A stretch of DNA of 64,000 nucleotides. Origin: Xanthomonas sp. XNM01 (lineage in GTDB: Bacteria; Pseudomonadota; Gammaproteobacteria; Xanthomonadales; Xanthomonadaceae). The notes beneath the pieces were generated by a model. It saw nothing but the letters and a program-made list of their open reading frames with translations. It had not been told where the DNA came from and ran no database searches. This document shows, piece after piece, positions 25,336 through 34,439 of this stretch. The position numbers were made by a program, and so were the translations under genes. The stretch lies in assembly GCF_014851915.1 (NCBI RefSeq), contig NZ_JACVAP010000002.1, positions 186,001 to 250,000 on the forward strand. The letters are read 5' to 3'. The stretch's first letter is position 1. Each line of letters opens with the position of its first letter.

Positions 25336-26700
25336 ATGCTGTGCTGCCTTCCGCTTCCCGCCGACACCGACCTGCTGGCGCTGCACCGGCTGATGCCGGC
25401 GCGCTACCCGCTGCTGCTCGAATCGGTCGCCGCCGGAACCGCGCAGGGGCGTTGGGACCTGCTGCTGGCCGCGTTGCCGGGCGAGGGCGTGCAACTTGAT
25501 GCGGATGGGGTGACCCGCACCCTTGGCGGGGAGCCGCTGGCCGGTGGCTTCCTCGATGCGCTCGATGCCGCCTGGGCGCCGCTGCGAGTGCCGGCCGAAG
25601 AGCCGCGCTGGCCGTTCCGCGGTGGCTGGGCGCTGCTGATGGATTACGAGCTGGCGATGCAGGTCGAGCCGGTACTGGCACTGCCGGTCGCACCGGCCCG
25701 CGCGCGTCCGCTGGCGCTGGCGCTGCGCTGCCCGGCGGCGGTGCTGCGCGACCGCGTCACCGGCGAGTGCGCGATCGTCGCCGAAGCGGACCATGAGGCG
25801 ATGCTGGAGCGCATCCGCGCCGACATCGACGCCAGCCGTTCGCTGCCGGCGCTGCCGCGCTGGCAGGGGCCGCTGGTGCTGGACGAGGATCGCGCCGACG
25901 ACTTCACCGATGGCGTCGCCCGGGTGCTCGACTACCTGCACGCGGGCGACGTGTTCCAGGTCAACCTGTCGCGCGCCTGGCAGGCGCGCTTCGATGGCGC
26001 GCTGGACCCGGCCGCACTCTACGCACGCCTGCGCGAGGCCAATCCCGCGCCGTTCGCCGGCCTGTTCGCCGGCGAGGGCTGGGCGGTGGCCAGTTCCTCG
26101 CCCGAGCGGCTGGTGTCGGTGCGCGGCCGCGTCGCCGAGACCCGGCCGATCGCCGGCACCCGTCCGCGCTTTCCCGGCGACGATGATGCCGCGCGCATCC
26201 GCGAACTGGTCGGCCACCCCAAAGAGCGCGCCGAGCACGTGATGCTGATCGACCTGGAGCGCAACGACCTGGGCCGGGTCTGCACGCCCGGCAGCGTCCA
26301 GGTCGACGAGCTGATGACGGTGGAGAGCTATGCCCACGTCCACCACATCGTCAGCAACGTGCGCGGCATCCTGCAGGACGCGGCCACGCCGGGGCAGGTG
26401 ATCGCCGCGGTGTTCCCCGGCGGCACCATCACCGGCTGCCCGAAGGTGCGCTGCATGCAGATCATCGCCGAGCTCGAGCGCACGCCGCGCGGCGCCTACA
26501 CCGGTGCGATCGGCTGGCTCAACCGCGACGGCGACATGGACCTGAACATCCTGATCCGCAGCGCCGAGGTGCAGGGCGACATGCTGCGGTTCCGGACCGG
26601 CGCCGGCATCGTGGTCGATTCGGACCCGGAGCGTGAACTCGACGAAACCCGGGCCAAGGCACGCGGTCTGCTGCGCGCGCTGGAGCCTGCGGCGCGCTGA
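25336..26700 (+). CDS. pabB: Aminodeoxychorismate synthase component I (PabB-like)
   Basis: This 454-residue chorismate-utilising enzyme is probably PabB, which with a glutaminase makes 4-amino-4-deoxychorismate for folate. Family motifs are FQVNLSRAW, SSSPERLVSV, IDLERNDLGRVC and FPGGTITGCPKVRCMQII. At the key position it has PIAGT (271-275) with A273 where E. coli PabB has the nucleophilic lysine (PIKGT); alanine there is typical of TrpE. Context (after fabF, before mltG, where E. coli has pabC) favours PabB. The ATG at 25336 has AGGGG seven bases upstream. Confidence 0.8.
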   Translation: MLCCLPLPADTDLLALHRLMPARYPLLLESVAAGTAQGRWDLLLAALPGEGVQLDADGVTRTLGGEPLAGGFLDALDAAWAPLRVPAEEPRWPFRGGWALLMDYELAMQVEPVLALPVAPARARPLALALRCPAAVLRDRVTGECAIVAEADHEAMLERIRADIDASRSLPALPRWQGPLVLDEDRADDFTDGVARVLDYLHAGDVFQVNLSRAWQARFDGALDPAALYARLREANPAPFAGLFAGEGWAVASSSPERLVSVRGRVAETRPIAGTRPRFPGDDDAARIRELVGHPKERAEHVMLIDLERNDLGRVCTPGSVQVDELMTVESYAHVHHIVSNVRGILQDAATPGQVIAAVFPGGTITGCPKVRCMQIIAELERTPRGAYTGAIGWLNRDGDMDLNILIRSAEVQGDMLRFRTGAGIVVDSDPERELDETRAKARGLLRALEPAAR

Positions 26701-26761
26701 GCGCGGGCCACCGGGCCCGGCCAGCCCGCAACCGCGACGCGGTATCCTGTGCGGCCTTCCG

Positions 26762-27856
26762 ATGGACGAGGTGGACGTGGCTGCAGGCCGTAAGCGTGGA
26801 TGTCTGGCGATCGTGCTCGGAATGGCGGCCGTGCTGGCGCTGCTGGCCGGCATCGCCGCCTGGGCGTGGCTGCACTATCAGCGGTTCGCCGACACGCCGG
26901 TCGCCGGCACGCCGGCGCCCAGCCTGCAGGTCGAGCGCGGCGACGGCTTCAGGACCGTGCTGCGCAAGCTGCGCACGGCCGGTATCGACACCGGCCACGA
27001 CATCGAATGGCAGTTGCTGGCGCGGCAGATGGATGCCGCGGGCCGGCTGAAGGTCGGCGAGTACGCGCTGGCCCCGGAACTGAGCCCGCGCGAGCTGCTG
27101 CAGCGCATGCGCGACGGGCGGGTGATCCATTACCGCGTGACCCTGGTCGAAGGCTGGAACTTCCGCCAGGTGCGCGCGGTGCTGGCCGCGGCCGAGCCGC
27201 TGCGCCACGAGACCGCCGACCTGGACGATGCCGCGCTGATGGCCGCGCTCGGCGTCGCCGGCCAGCATCCGGAGGGGCGTTTCCTGCCCGAAACCTACCT
27301 GTACCAGCAGGGCGACAGCGACCTGGACGTGCTGCGCCGCGCGCACGCGGCGATGGTCACCGCGCTGGCGCAGGCCTGGGAGGGGCGCAAGCCCGGCCTG
27401 CCGCTGGCCTCGGCCGAGGAGGCGCTGATCCTGGCCTCGATCGTCGAGAAGGAAACCGGCAAGGCCAGCGAGCGCCGCCAGATCGCCGGCGTGTTCGCCC
27501 GCCGGCTGCAGAAGGGCATGCTGCTGCAGACCGACCCGACCGTGATCTACGGCATGGGCAGTGCCTACGACGGCAACATCCGCAAGCGCGACCTGACCAC
27601 CGATACGCCCTACAACACCTACACCCGCACCGGCCTGCCGCCGACCCCGATCGCGATGCCCGGGCGCGCGGCGCTGCAGGCGGCGGTGGATCCGGAGCCG
27701 GGCGATACGTTGTTCTTCGTCTCGCGCAACGACGGCAGTCACATCTTCTCGGCGACGTATGCCGAGCACAATGCGGCGGTCGACTGCTACCAGCGGCGCC
27801 GCAACTGCCGCGACGAGCACGCCGCGCAGGCGCAGGACGAAGGCGACGCGCCGTGA
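26762..27856 (+). CDS. mltG: Endolytic murein transglycosylase MltG
   Basis: MltG cleaves nascent glycan strands at the inner membrane. The 364-residue protein has one N-terminal transmembrane helix (about residues 14-36), a LysM-like segment and a YceG domain with the catalytic Glu in [10 protein letters not shown]. Other motifs are [18 protein letters not shown] and [18 protein letters not shown] at 26777 after ACGAGG is an alternative start. A TATCCT box near 26743 may be its promoter. The stop overlaps the tmk start. Confidence 0.93.
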   Translation: MDEVDVAAGRKRGCLAIVLGMAAVLALLAGIAAWAWLHYQRFADTPVAGTPAPSLQVERGDGFRTVLRKLRTAGIDTGHDIEWQLLARQMDAAGRLKVGEYALAPELSPRELLQRMRDGRVIHYRVTLVEGWNFRQVRAVLAAAEPLRHETADLDDAALMAALGVAGQHPEGRFLPETYLYQQGDSDLDVLRRAHAAMVTALAQAWEGRKPGLPLASAEEALILASIVEKETGKASERRQIAGVFARRLQKGMLLQTDPTVIYGMGSAYDGNIRKRDLTTDTPYNTYTRTGLPPTPIAMPGRAALQAAVDPEPGDTLFFVSRNDGSHIFSATYAEHNAAVDCYQRRRNCRDEHAAQAQDEGDAP

Positions 27857-28518
27857 CGCAGCGTGTGCCGGGACATCCGCATTTCATCAGCCTGGAGGGC
27901 GGCGAAGGTGCGGGCAAGAGCACCGCGATCGCCTCGCTGCACGGCCTGCTGCAGTCGCTCGGCCACGAGGTGGTGCTGACCCGTGAGCCCGGCGGCACGC
28001 CGCTGGCCGAGCGGATCCGCGGCCTGCTGCTGGACCGCACGCCCGATGGCGATGCCGAGGTCGAACCGCTGGAGGCGGAAACCGAGCTGCTGCTGGTGTT
28101 CGCCGCGCGCGCCCAGCACGTGCGCCGGGTGATCGCACCGGCGCTGCAGCGCGGCGCGTTCGTCATCAGCGACCGCTTCACCGATTCGAGCTACGCCTAC
28201 CAGGGCGCCGGCCGTGGCCTGGACGCGGCGTGGATCGCCGACCTGGAGCAGCGTGCGGTCGGCCTGCGTCCGGGACTGACCCTGCTGCTGGACCTGGACG
28301 TGCGCGTGGGCCGCGCACGCACCAGCAGCCGCGACCTGTGGCCGGACCGGATCGAGAGCGAGCAGGACGACTTCTTCGAGCGTGTCCGTGGCGGTTTCCG
28401 CCGGCGCGCGCAGGCCGATCCGGCGCGTTTCCGGCTGATCGATGCATCGCTGCCGCCGCAGGGCGTGGGCGAAGCGGTGGCCACGGCGGTCACCACCTGG
28501 CTGGGAGCGCAGGCATGA
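27853..28518 (+). CDS. tmk: Thymidylate kinase
   Basis: Tmk phosphorylates dTMP to dTDP. The 221-residue protein begins with GTG at 27853, overlapping the mltG stop by four bases. The P-loop is GGEGAGKST (16-24); the DRF motif is [16 protein letters not shown]; the lid segment [14 protein letters not shown] resembles the E. coli type. Earlier in-frame codons fall within mltG. The stop overlaps holB by four bases. Confidence 0.95.
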   Translation: MTQRVPGHPHFISLEGGEGAGKSTAIASLHGLLQSLGHEVVLTREPGGTPLAERIRGLLLDRTPDGDAEVEPLEAETELLLVFAARAQHVRRVIAPALQRGAFVISDRFTDSSYAYQGAGRGLDAAWIADLEQRAVGLRPGLTLLLDLDVRVGRARTSSRDLWPDRIESEQDDFFERVRGGFRRRAQADPARFRLIDASLPPQGVGEAVATAVTTWLGAQA

Positions 28519-29480
28519 GTGCGGCAGTGTTCGCACCGTGGCAGCAGCGCATCCACGACCAGGCGCTGGCCGCACTGGATTCGGGCAGGCTGGGCCATGC
28601 GCTGCTGCTGTGCGGTCCGGCCGGGCTGGGCAAGCGTGCGGTCGCCGAGCGCCTGGCCGAGCACGTGCTGTCGGCCGGCGACGCTGCGCAGGCTGCGCGC
28701 ACCCGCCAGCTGATCGCCGCCGGCACGCATCCGGACCTGCACGTGGTGTCGTTCGTCCCCAACCGGGACGGCAGCAAGCTGCGTACCGAAATCGTGATCG
28801 ACCAGATCCGCGAGCTGGGCCAGAAGATGGCGCTGACGCCGCAGTACGGCGTCGCCCAGGTCGCGATCATCGACCCGGCCGATGCCATCAACACGGCCGC
28901 CTGCAATGCGCTGCTGAAGACGCTGGAGGAGCCGGCCGCCGGCCGCTACCTGTGGCTGGTGAGCGCGCAGCCCGGGCGCCTGCCGGCGACCATCCGCAGC
29001 CGCTGCCAGCGGCTGGAGTTCCGCCTGCCGCCGCGCGAGGAATCGGCCCAGTGGCTGCACGCGCGCGGGCACGGGCAGACGGCGGCGGCCGAGGCGCTGG
29101 ACGCCGCGCGTGGACATCCGGGCCTGGCCGATGCCTGGCTGTCCGGCGACGGCCTGACGCTGCGTCGCGAGGTGGCCGCCGACCTCGGCGGCATTGCCGC
29201 CGGTCGCGCCGATCCGATGGAGGTGGCGCTGCGCTGGGCCGGAGACGAGCGCAGCGCCGAGCGCCTGCGCCATGCCGCCGAGTTCGCGCTGGCGCAGGCC
29301 GGCGGCACCGGGTTGACCGACCCGGACCGATTGCACAAGCTGTCGACGTGGTTCGATGCGGCCAACCGGGCGCGCGACCTGCTGCGGACCACGGTCCGCG
29401 CCGACCTGGTGCTGGTGGAACTGCTGCTGGCCTGGCGCGACGGCATGCGCGCGCAGGCAGGAAAAGGGGAGAGTCGATGA
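28515..29480 (+). CDS. holB: DNA polymerase III subunit delta prime
   Basis: The 321-residue stator of the clamp loader. It has a degenerate P-loop [10 protein letters not shown] and the SRC arginine-finger motif in [11 protein letters not shown], with [10 protein letters not shown] conserved. Unlike E. coli delta prime and the DnaX of this genome, no zinc-binding cysteine cluster is present between residues 45 and 75. It lies between tmk and pilZ with ATGA overlaps at both ends. Confidence 0.93.
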   Translation: MSAAVFAPWQQRIHDQALAALDSGRLGHALLLCGPAGLGKRAVAERLAEHVLSAGDAAQAARTRQLIAAGTHPDLHVVSFVPNRDGSKLRTEIVIDQIRELGQKMALTPQYGVAQVAIIDPADAINTAACNALLKTLEEPAAGRYLWLVSAQPGRLPATIRSRCQRLEFRLPPREESAQWLHARGHGQTAAAEALDAARGHPGLADAWLSGDGLTLRREVAADLGGIAAGRADPMEVALRWAGDERSAERLRHAAEFALAQAGGTGLTDPDRLHKLSTWFDAANRARDLLRTTVRADLVLVELLLAWRDGMRAQAGKGESR

Positions 29481-29830
29481 GTGCTGCAAGCGGACGCCAG
29501 GGCATCCTGTCGCTGGCGGTCAAGGACAAGGCCGCGCTGTACAACGCCTACATGGGCTACATCCGCCATGGCGGCATCTTCGTTCCCACGCCCAAGCGCT
29601 ACTTCCTCGGCGACGAGGTGTTCCTGCTGCTGACCCTGCCCGATTCCAGCGACCGCCTGCCGATCGCCGGCAAGGTCGTGTGGGTGACCCCGGCCGGCGC
29701 GCAGGGCAACCGCGTGGCCGGCATCGGCGTGCAGTTCCCGGAGACCAGCGAGGGCGAAACCGTGAAGAACCGGATCGAAACCCTGCTGGCCGGCACCCTC
29801 AACGCGGACAAGCCGACCCAGACCATGTGA
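29477..29830 (+). CDS. pilZ: PilZ-domain protein of the type IV pilus PilZ type
   Basis: A 117-residue single-domain PilZ. It reads like the Xanthomonas PilZ: RQGILSLAVKDKAALYNAYM, GGIFVPTPKRYFLGDEVF and AGIGVQFPETSEGE. The RxxxR and D/NxSxxG residues that bind c-di-GMP are absent. Known relatives bind PilB and FimX to control type IV pili. It overlaps holB by four bases, so a motility factor is coupled to replication genes. Confidence 0.93.
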   Translation: MSAASGRQGILSLAVKDKAALYNAYMGYIRHGGIFVPTPKRYFLGDEVFLLLTLPDSSDRLPIAGKVVWVTPAGAQGNRVAGIGVQFPETSEGETVKNRIETLLAGTLNADKPTQTM

Positions 29831-29881
29831 GCCGGGCCGGCGTCCGTCGAGGCCGTCGGTCCGCATAACGGGAGGACACCG

Positions 29882-30934
29882 ATGCGCCTGACCGCGCTGA
29901 TCGCCCCGGCCATCCTGGCCGCCGGCCTGGCCACGTCCGCCGCGGCGCAGGCGCCCGTCGACGAGCGGCGCCTGGTGCTCGAAAGCCCGCAGCTGCGGCT
30001 GGAGGTGCTGCCGACGCTGGGTGGCCGCGTGCTGCATTTCGGCGCACGCGGCGCGCCGAACCTGCTGGCCGTGGGTGAGGACGCCCTGCGCGACCAGCCG
30101 CACCCCAGGGTGCACGCCGACGCCGGCAACATCGGCTATCTCGGCCACGAGATCTGGGCCGGTCCGCAGCGCGACTGGTGGCGGGACCAGACCGTCAATC
30201 CCGCCCGCCGCGCCGCCGCCGCCGACTGGCCGCCCGATCCGTGGCTGGCCTACGCCGAGGCCAGGGTGCTGGTGAACGAGCCGCAGCGGCTGGTGGTCGA
30301 GGGCGCGGCCAGCCCGGTCAGCGGCGTGCAGCTCACCCAGAGCTTCACCCTGGCGCCGCAGCGGCCCGACGCGGTCGAGCTCACCGTCGAGATGCGCAAC
30401 ACCCGCGCCGAGCCGGTCGCGCGCGACATCTGGTTCAACACGCGGGTGCATCCGGAAACCCGGGTCTACGTGCCACTGGCGGCCGACGGCAGCGGGTTGC
30501 GCGTGCGCTCGGACATGGACGACACCTACGACGGCCTGGTCAGCACCACGGCCGACGGCCTGTTCTCGCTGGAACTGCTGCCGCCAGCCGAGGGCAGGCA
30601 GGGGCGGCGCGGCAAGGTGTTCATCCAGCCACGTGCGGGCTGGATCGCGGGATTCGCGGCCGGCCAGGCGTTCCTGATCCATTTCGAGCACCAGCCACGC
30701 GCGCGGATCCATCCCGAGCAGGGGCAGGTGGAGCTGTACCTGGACTGGAAGCCCGGGCAGGTGCCGACCGGCCTGCTCGAACTGGAAGTGCACGGGCCGT
30801 ACGAGACCCTGCAGCCGGGTGAGAGCATCAGCGCACACGAGTGGTGGGTGGTGCGACGCTACGACGGCCCCGACCGGCGCGATGCGCAGATCGCCTTCCT
30901 GCGGCGGATGCTGCGCGAGGCCGGTGTCGAGTGA
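29882..30934 (+). CDS. Exported DUF4380 domain protein
   Basis: A 350-residue protein with a cleavable signal (LAAGLATSAAAQA, cleavage near residue 23). The mature part begins with LVLESPQLRLEVLPTLGGRVLHFG and contains GHEIWAGPQRDWW, matching DUF4380, a galactose-mutarotase-like beta-sandwich family of unknown substrate. It is probably periplasmic. GGAGGACACCG precedes the ATG. The stop overlaps the next start (GTGA). Confidence 0.8.
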   Translation: MRLTALIAPAILAAGLATSAAAQAPVDERRLVLESPQLRLEVLPTLGGRVLHFGARGAPNLLAVGEDALRDQPHPRVHADAGNIGYLGHEIWAGPQRDWWRDQTVNPARRAAAADWPPDPWLAYAEARVLVNEPQRLVVEGAASPVSGVQLTQSFTLAPQRPDAVELTVEMRNTRAEPVARDIWFNTRVHPETRVYVPLAADGSGLRVRSDMDDTYDGLVSTTADGLFSLELLPPAEGRQGRRGKVFIQPRAGWIAGFAAGQAFLIHFEHQPRARIHPEQGQVELYLDWKPGQVPTGLLELEVHGPYETLQPGESISAHEWWVVRRYDGPDRRDAQIAFLRRMLREAGVE

Positions 30935-31287
30935 GTGCCGACGTGGGGCGACGGTCTACGCCTGCCGCGGCCGGCGGCACCCGGCCGGTGCACCGCGGCT
31001 GGCGGGTGCTGGCGGGCCTGCATGCCATCGCCGTGAGCGCACTGGCTGTTGCCGCGTTTCCCCTGTACGGCATGTACTGCGAGAACGTCGGCTGCATCGG
31101 CCGTGGCGTGCTCTGGTTCGCCTGGGCCTGCGGCTCGGTGGTGGTGCTGGCGATGGGTCTGCTCGCGGTCTGGCGGCTGCGGAGTGGCGCCTGGGCGCGG
31201 CTGACGGCCACGATGCTGCTCGTGCAACTGCTGCCGGGCCTCTGGCTGCTCGGGCAGTGGTGGCAATCGGGTCCCGCCGGCCTCTGA
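30931..31287 (+). CDS. Hypothetical small membrane protein
   Basis: No family recognised. The 118-residue product starts at GTG 30931, overlapping the DUF4380 stop. It has three or four hydrophobic segments (about residues 26-45, 58-76 and 88-105). Two Cys in a short periplasmic loop (MYCENVGCIGRG) could form a disulfide. It is probably co-translated with the DUF4380 gene. Confidence 0.6.
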   Translation: MSADVGRRSTPAAAGGTRPVHRGWRVLAGLHAIAVSALAVAAFPLYGMYCENVGCIGRGVLWFAWACGSVVVLAMGLLAVWRLRSGAWARLTATMLLVQLLPGLWLLGQWWQSGPAGL

Positions 31288-31402
31288 TCGCGGGCCGATG
31301 CCCGACCGGGCGACCGCATGGACGCAGCGAGTGGAAGGGCCGGCCATCGCCTGGGGCCCGCATCACCACGTGCCGCCGGGCCCGCCCGGTTGCAGACGTG
31401 AA

Positions 31403-31425
31403 AACGCCCGCACAGGGCGGGCGTT
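31403..31425 (-). terminator. Terminator of the FadB-like gene
   Basis: AACGCCCGC (31403-31411) and GCGGGCGTT (31417-31425) form a 9-bp stem with a 5-base loop. On the minus strand a T run follows. It lies 28 bases beyond the stop of the FadB-like gene. Confidence 0.8.
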
Positions 31426-31452
31426 CCATGGCGCATCAGCGCATCGGCGCGC

Positions 31453-33516
31453 TCATTCCGGCGGCTGCCGCAGCAGCGGGTTGTCCCAGCCCGGTCGCGG
31501 TGCGAACCGGTCGCCATGGCGGCCCTGCAGTACCTTGAGCTTCTCCAGCAGCGCATCGGCGCCGGTGGCGCGGATGTGCTGGATCGGGCCGCCGCGGAAC
31601 GGGGCGAAACCGGTGCCGAAGATCACGCCGGCGTCGAGCAAATCGGCATCGGCCACCACGCCATCGTGCAGGCAGGCCACCGCTTCATTGAGCAGCGGCA
31701 GGACCAGGCGGTCCTCCAGGTCGGACGGCGCCTCGTAGCCCTGCGGGACCTCCGGCTTGACCGCCTTGCCGTTCTCCCACTTGTACAGGCCCTGGCCATC
31801 CTTCTTGCCGCGCTTGCCGGGCTCGACCGTCGCAAGCGCGGCGGGCAGTTGCAGGCCGAGGAACGGCGACAGCTCCGCGCCCACGCCCTGGGCGACATCC
31901 AGGCCGACCGTGTCGATCAGCTCGATCGGGCCCATCGGCATGCCGAAGCGCACCGCGGCCTTGTCGATGACCGCGCCGGGGATGCCTTCGGCGTAGGCGT
32001 TGGCCGCTTCGAGCATGTACGGGAACAGCACCCGGTTGACCAGGAAGCCCGGCGTACCGGCGACCGGCACCGGGAACTTGTCCAGTGCCTTGCAGAACGC
32101 GGCCAGGCGCCGGACCGTCGCCGCATCCAGCCCATCGTGCTGGACGATCTCGACCAGGGGCATCAGTGCGACCGGGTTGAAGTAGTGCAGGCCTGCGAAC
32201 TGCGCCGGACGCGCGATGTGGCCGCGCAGTTCGTCCAGCGGGATCGACGAGGTGTTGGTGGTCAGCAGGGCGTCGGGCTTCAACCGCGGCTCCAGAGACT
32301 GGTACAGCTCGCGCTTGGCCTCGGGCTGCTCGATGATCGCTTCGATCACCAGATCGGCGTCCGGCACGCCGTCGCCGGCCAGGTCGCCCTTCAGGCGCGC
32401 AGCCACCGCCGGGCGTTTGCTCTCGTCGCGCACCTTCTTCGCGAACAGCTCCTGCGCGCGGCCGAGCGCGCCATCGATGAAACGCTGCTCGCGGTCCTGC
32501 AGCGTCACCTCGAAGCCCTTGTACGCCGACCAGGCCGCGATGTCGCCGCCCATCACGCCGGCGCCGACCACATGCACGTGGCGGATGCCATGCTCCTTGC
32601 CGGCCAGGCCCTTGAGCCGCTCGGTGAGGAAGAAGATCCGGATCAGGTTGCGCGCGGTCGGCGTGCCGGCCAGCTTGACCACGGCCTTGCGTTCGGCGTC
32701 CAGGCGCGCCTGGATGCCGCTGCCGCCGGTGCGCTGCCAGACATTGATCAGCGCATACGGGGCCGGGTAGTGGTCCTTCTTCGCCTTGCGCGCGACCTGC
32801 TTGGTCATCTGCGGTGCGAGGATCTTCCGCGCCAGCCAGGTGTTGGTCGCCCAGCCGAGGAAGCGCTGCCGGAACGGCCGCTGGTGGCCGCGCAGGACCA
32901 GTGCCGCGGCCGCGTCTTCCAGCACCGCAGGTTCGGCGACCTTGTCGACCAGGCCGATGCCGCGCGCGGCCGAGGCCGACAGCGTGCGCCCGGTCAGCAT
33001 CATGTCCATCGCCGCCGGCGCACCGACCAGGCGCGGCAGGCGCGCGCTGCCGCCCCAGCCGGGGAAGATGCCCAGCTTGGTCTCGGGCAGGCCGATCCGG
33101 GTCGAACCATCATTGGAGGCGGCGCGGTAGTCGCAGGCCAGCGACAGTTCGGTGCCGCCGCCCATGCAGAAGCCATGGATCGCCACCGCGGTCGGGCAGG
33201 GCAGCTCGGCGACCTTCTGGAACACGGCCTGGCCGCGCCGGATCGCATCGTTGACGGTGCCCTTGCGGTCGAACTCCTGGAACTCCTTCAGGTCGGCGCC
33301 GGCGATGAAGCCGGACGGCTTGGCCGAAGCGAACACCACGCCCTTCGGCGGATCGATCGCCAGGCGTTCGACGATGTCGGCCAGCTCGATCAGCACGTCC
33401 TGCGACAGGGCGTTGACCGCGGCGTCCTGGCGGTCCATGGCCAGCACCACGACGCCGTCGTCGCGCTGTCTGACCTGCCAGTGGCTGAATCGGAGTCCGT
33501 CGAAGCCTGGGAGCAT
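31453..33516 (-). CDS. fadB: Fatty-acid oxidation multifunctional enzyme (enoyl-CoA hydratase / 3-hydroxyacyl-CoA dehydrogenase)
   Basis: A 687-residue two-part enzyme of beta-oxidation. The N-terminal crotonase domain has the oxyanion-hole and catalytic Glu regions AGADLKEF, GGGTELSLACDYR and GLPETKLGIFPGWGG. The NAD-binding dehydrogenase domain starts at HVVGAGVMGGDIA and includes TNTSSIPLDEL, LHYFNPV and GTPGFLVNR. The start at 33516 (MLPGFDGLRFSHW) is preferred over a longer frame into the divergent region. It could be FadJ-like rather than FadB; no thiolase gene is adjacent. Confidence 0.92.
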   Translation of the reverse strand: MLPGFDGLRFSHWQVRQRDDGVVVLAMDRQDAAVNALSQDVLIELADIVERLAIDPPKGVVFASAKPSGFIAGADLKEFQEFDRKGTVNDAIRRGQAVFQKVAELPCPTAVAIHGFCMGGGTELSLACDYRAASNDGSTRIGLPETKLGIFPGWGGSARLPRLVGAPAAMDMMLTGRTLSASAARGIGLVDKVAEPAVLEDAAAALVLRGHQRPFRQRFLGWATNTWLARKILAPQMTKQVARKAKKDHYPAPYALINVWQRTGGSGIQARLDAERKAVVKLAGTPTARNLIRIFFLTERLKGLAGKEHGIRHVHVVGAGVMGGDIAAWSAYKGFEVTLQDREQRFIDGALGRAQELFAKKVRDESKRPAVAARLKGDLAGDGVPDADLVIEAIIEQPEAKRELYQSLEPRLKPDALLTTNTSSIPLDELRGHIARPAQFAGLHYFNPVALMPLVEIVQHDGLDAATVRRLAAFCKALDKFPVPVAGTPGFLVNRVLFPYMLEAANAYAEGIPGAVIDKAAVRFGMPMGPIELIDTVGLDVAQGVGAELSPFLGLQLPAALATVEPGKRGKKDGQGLYKWENGKAVKPEVPQGYEAPSDLEDRLVLPLLNEAVACLHDGVVADADLLDAGVIFGTGFAPFRGGPIQHIRATGADALLEKLKVLQGRHGDRFAPRPGWDNPLLRQPPE

Positions 33517-33741
33517 GGCGAAACCATCCGGTTGTGTATGGAAGAGGGCCGTATCATCCCGAGGTTGTTTCCATGGCGTCAAATCCCAATAGACGACCCA
33601 TGGCATGCGGCATCGGGGACCGGGCGGCTTACGCTAGCGGACATGCGGTTAACGTCCTGCATGGCGCAGGGACGGCGGCCTCACCCGTGCGACCGCATGC
33701 TTGCGTCTCATCCGTCCGGGGTGGCCCTTCGCCAGGCCGCC

Positions 33742-33768
33742 GAACTTTTTCCGGCAATGGCGGTCACA
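33742..33768 (+). promoter_or_regulatory. Candidate extracytoplasmic-function sigma promoter for rpoE
   Basis: GAACTT (33742-33747), 16 bases, then TCACA (33764-33768), about 42 bases before the rpoE ATG. GAACTT is the -35 core recognised by RpoE-type sigma factors, so this could be an autoregulatory promoter. The -10 match is weak. Confidence 0.4.
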
Positions 33769-33809
33769 GGGCACGGCCATCGGCCGAGCTGACAGGAGTG
33801 CGGCCCGGC

Positions 33810-34439
33810 ATGGCCGAGTTGATGCAACAGGATTCACCGCAGGAACTGGACCTCGAACTGGTGCGGCGCGTGCAGCGCGGCGACAGTGCGGCCTTCGACA
33901 TGCTGGTGCGCAAGTACCAGCACAGGGTGGTGGCGCTGATCGGGCGCTACATCCCCGACTGGAGCGAATGCCAGGACGTGGCCCAGGACACCTTCATCCG
34001 GGCCTACCGGGCGATGGGCAATTTCCGCGGCGATTCCCAGTTCTATACCTGGCTGCACAGGATCGCCGTGAACACAGCGAAGAACCATCTGGTCGCCCAC
34101 AACCGCCGCCCGCCCACCGACGACATCGATGCCACCGAAGCCGAGCAGTTCGATGGTGGCATCCGCCTGCGCGACAACGACACGCCCGAGCGCGAGGCGA
34201 TGCGCGAGGAACTGGAGCGCACCGTGATGAAGGCGGTCGACGCGCTGCCGGAAGAACTGCGCACCGCGATCACCCTGCGCGAAGTCGAGGGCCTGAGCTA
34301 CGACGAGATCGCGCAGAAGATGGATTGCCCGATCGGCACCGTGCGTTCGCGGATCTTCCGTGCCCGCGAAGCGATCGATACGGAACTCCGCCCCCTGCTT
34401 GATGTCCAAAGCGCCACACGCGAGCGTAACCGTCCATGA
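33810..34439 (+). CDS. rpoE: Extracytoplasmic stress sigma factor RpoE
   Basis: A 209-residue ECF sigma factor. Region 2 is visible as FDMLVRKYQHRVVALI, DVAQDTFIRAYRAMGNFRG and WLHRIAVNTAKNHL; region 4 as LPEELRTAITLREVEGLSY, YDEIAQKM and IGTVRSRIFRAREAI. It directs the cell-envelope stress response. The ATG at 33810 follows AGGAG by eleven bases; a GTG four codons earlier is possible. It overlaps rseA by four bases, with mucD next, the classic order. Confidence 0.96.
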   Translation: MAELMQQDSPQELDLELVRRVQRGDSAAFDMLVRKYQHRVVALIGRYIPDWSECQDVAQDTFIRAYRAMGNFRGDSQFYTWLHRIAVNTAKNHLVAHNRRPPTDDIDATEAEQFDGGIRLRDNDTPEREAMREELERTVMKAVDALPEELRTAITLREVEGLSYDEIAQKMDCPIGTVRSRIFRAREAIDTELRPLLDVQSATRERNRP

